Shown here one piece after another: positions 14,196-15,759 of a DNA stretch of 15,759 nt. Source of the DNA: Clostridiaceae bacterium (GTDB lineage: Bacteria > Bacillota > Clostridia > UMGS1883 > JAAYMJ01). Location of the stretch: positions 1 through 15,759 of the forward strand of contig JAAYMJ010000002.1 of assembly GCA_012521455.1 (NCBI GenBank), given 5' to 3'. Each line of letters starts with the position of its first letter. The first letter of the stretch is position 1. The position numbers and the translations under genes were made by a program. The notes below the pieces were generated by a model. The model searched no databases. It had not been told where the DNA came from and saw only the letters and a list, made by a program, of their open reading frames with translations.

Positions 14196-15759
14196 ATGAA
14201 AAAGATTTACACGCTGGACACCACATTGCGTGACGGCGCGCAGGCGGAAAAGATATCCTTTTCGGTAAGCGACAAGTTAAAGATTGTAAAGCTTTTGGAT
14301 GAGCTTGGGGTAAGCTACATAGAGGCGGGAAACCCCTCATCCAATATAAAGGATATTGAATTTTTTAAGGAAGTTGTGAAAATACCCCTTAAAAACGCAA
14401 AGCTTGCGGCTTTCGGCAGCACAAGAAAAGTGGGGTTGAAGGTTGAGGATGATATAAATTTAATCAGGCTTTCCCAAGCCAATACCCCTGTATGCGTAAT
14501 ATTCGGGAAATCGTGGGATTTGCACGTCAGGGACGTTTTAAACACGACCCCTGAAGAAAACCTTTTGATGATTAAAGAAAGCATTGAGTTTTTAAAAAAG
14601 CAGGGAAAGGAAGTTATTTTTGACGCGGAACACTTCTTTGACGGGTATAAGAATAACCCGGATTACGCGATAAAGGTAATAAAAACCGCGGCGGACAGCG
14701 GCGCGGACTGCATTGTGCTTTGCGACACAAACGGGGGGTGCTTCCCCGAAGAAGTGTTTGAGATGACAAAAGTAGCCTGCGGCGAGGTTAACGTGGATAT
14801 AGGAATTCATACACACAACGACTCAGGCCTTGCAGTGGCAAATTCACTTATGGCGGTTTCCGCGGGGGCAATCCATGTCCAAGGCACCCTGAACGGGATA
14901 GGCGAAAGGTGCGGTAACGCCAATCTTTCAACGATAATCGCAAACTTGCAGATTAAAAAAGGTTATGACGTGCTAAAGCCTGAGAATTTGTCAATGCTAA
15001 CCAGCATTTGCACCGCCATTGCGGAAATTTCAAACATTTCAATTTCAGGCACGCCCTATGTATCAAAAGGCGCCTTTTCCCACAAAGCGGGAATGCACAT
15101 TGACGCGGTGCTGAAAAACCCGATATCCTTTGAGCACATTGACCCGAAACTTGTGGGGAACGACAGAAACTTTTTGGTATCGGAAGTTGCGGGCAAAAGC
15201 GCGATTATGCCAATTATTAAAAAGGTTGCGCCACACCTTACCAAATCCTCCCCTGAAATTGCGACTATCTTAGACAGGTTGAAGGAACTAGAATACCAGG
15301 GGTACCAGTTTGAAGCGGCGGAAGCTAGCTTGGAAATTGAAATCAGGAAAGCCCTTGGGCTATATGAGCCTTCCTTTATAGTTGACAGGCTAAGGATTAT
15401 GATTGAGCAAAACAGCGAACGGGATTTAAACGGGTATTCTTCCGCCTTTATAAAGGTAATTGTGGGAAATGAAGTGGCGATTACCGCCGCGGACAGCGAT
15501 GGCCCTGTTCACGCGCTGGACTTGGCGTTGCGGCAATCCCTTGAAAAGTTTTACCCGGTATTGAGGGATGTAAGGCTTTCCGACTACAAGGTTAGGGTGC
15601 TAAACTCTGAAGGCGCGACAGGCGCAAAGGTTAGGGTATTGATTGAATCAACTGACGGCGTTGACTCTTGGACCACCGTTGGCGTTTCCACCGACGTTAT
15701 CATGGCGTCTAAAAAAGCTTTGGTGGATTCCATCGAATACAGGCTCATAAAAGAGAAAT
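14196..15759 (+). CDS. cimA: Citramalate synthase (3' partial)
   Basis: The frame is open from ATG (14196-14198; GGGGGA five bases upstream) through at least 521 codons to the window edge. Known CimA proteins are about 520-540 residues, so only a short tail should be missing. The catalytic TIM barrel shows TLDTTLRDGAQ (6-16, with Arg12 and metal ligand Asp13), the metal pair HTHND (205-209, His205 and His207) and NGIGERCGNANL. The C-terminal third, from about residue 390 (EIEIRKALGLYEPSF), is the LeuA-type allosteric domain, which in this family binds the feedback inhibitor isoleucine. The enzyme joins pyruvate and acetyl-CoA to (R)-citramalate, which LeuCD and LeuB then turn into 2-oxobutyrate, bypassing threonine deaminase. 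The internal SVSDKLKIVKLLDELG and SHKAGMHIDAV signatures favour CimA over LeuA or homocitrate synthase. It is the third gene of the ilv operon. Confidence 0.92.
   Translation, partial: MKKIYTLDTTLRDGAQAEKISFSVSDKLKIVKLLDELGVSYIEAGNPSSNIKDIEFFKEVVKIPLKNAKLAAFGSTRKVGLKVEDDINLIRLSQANTPVCVIFGKSWDLHVRDVLNTTPEENLLMIKESIEFLKKQGKEVIFDAEHFFDGYKNNPDYAIKVIKTAADSGADCIVLCDTNGGCFPEEVFEMTKVACGEVNVDIGIHTHNDSGLAVANSLMAVSAGAIHVQGTLNGIGERCGNANLSTIIANLQIKKGYDVLKPENLSMLTSICTAIAEISNISISGTPYVSKGAFSHKAGMHIDAVLKNPISFEHIDPKLVGNDRNFLVSEVAGKSAIMPIIKKVAPHLTKSSPEIATILDRLKELEYQGYQFEAAEASLEIEIRKALGLYEPSFIVDRLRIMIEQNSERDLNGYSSAFIKVIVGNEVAITAADSDGPVHALDLALRQSLEKFYPVLRDVRLSDYKVRVLNSEGATGAKVRVLIESTDGVDSWTTVGVSTDVIMASKKALVDSIEYRLIKEK

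Noticed and set aside
1..15759. CRISPR array, prophage, toxin-antitoxin, IS element or defence island
   Set aside because: No regularly spaced repeats, integrase, transposase or phage genes were seen; all large genes are metabolic, wall-related or regulatory.

Overview
The window looks like a chromosomal segment of a monoderm, low-to-mid GC member of the Bacillota, most likely an anaerobic Clostridia-type organism. The evidence is a WalK/YycH/YycI cell-wall signalling set, a CarD gene next to ispD-ispF, strong GGAGG-type ribosome binding sites, sigma-A promoters with 17-nt spacers, frequent TTG/GTG starts, and isoleucine synthesis through citramalate synthase. I see no prophage, IS element, CRISPR array, tRNA or rRNA, and every main gene belongs to a known family or sits in a familiar neighbourhood.

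Layout. (1) 1-1575 (+): the 3' part of a GH35 beta-galactosidase cut by the window edge, closed by a strong hairpin terminator. (2) 1764-2279 (-): a stand-alone SLOG-family (DUF1273/YpsA-like) gene with its own promoter, convergent to the galactosidase. (3) 7110-2464 (-): a WalK operon in the order walK, a small secreted protein of unknown function, yycH, yycI. No walR is present. Before the secreted-protein gene lies a sequence matching the published WalR box, next to a perfect -10 hexamer. (4) 7239-8631 (+): murG and a small cupin gene. murG is divergent from walK, with back-to-back promoters. (5) 8914-10698 (+): carD, with two good upstream promoters, a U-rich leader and its own terminator, then ispD and ispF of the MEP isoprenoid pathway. 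(6) 10834-15759 (+): ilvD-ilvB-cimA, a branched-chain amino acid operon. cimA runs off the right edge only a few residues before its expected end.

How the genes work together. The centre of the window is envelope-related: WalK and its membrane partners sense wall state, and divergent MurG makes lipid II. IspD and IspF feed the isoprenoid pool that also supplies undecaprenyl phosphate. The right third makes branched-chain amino acids. CimA makes citramalate from pyruvate and acetyl-CoA for isoleucine, while IlvB and IlvD act in valine, leucine and isoleucine synthesis. The partners IlvN and IlvC are not in view.

I did not find a clearly new system. The most interesting lead is the uncharacterised secreted protein built into the WalK operon behind a WalR-box-like operator.
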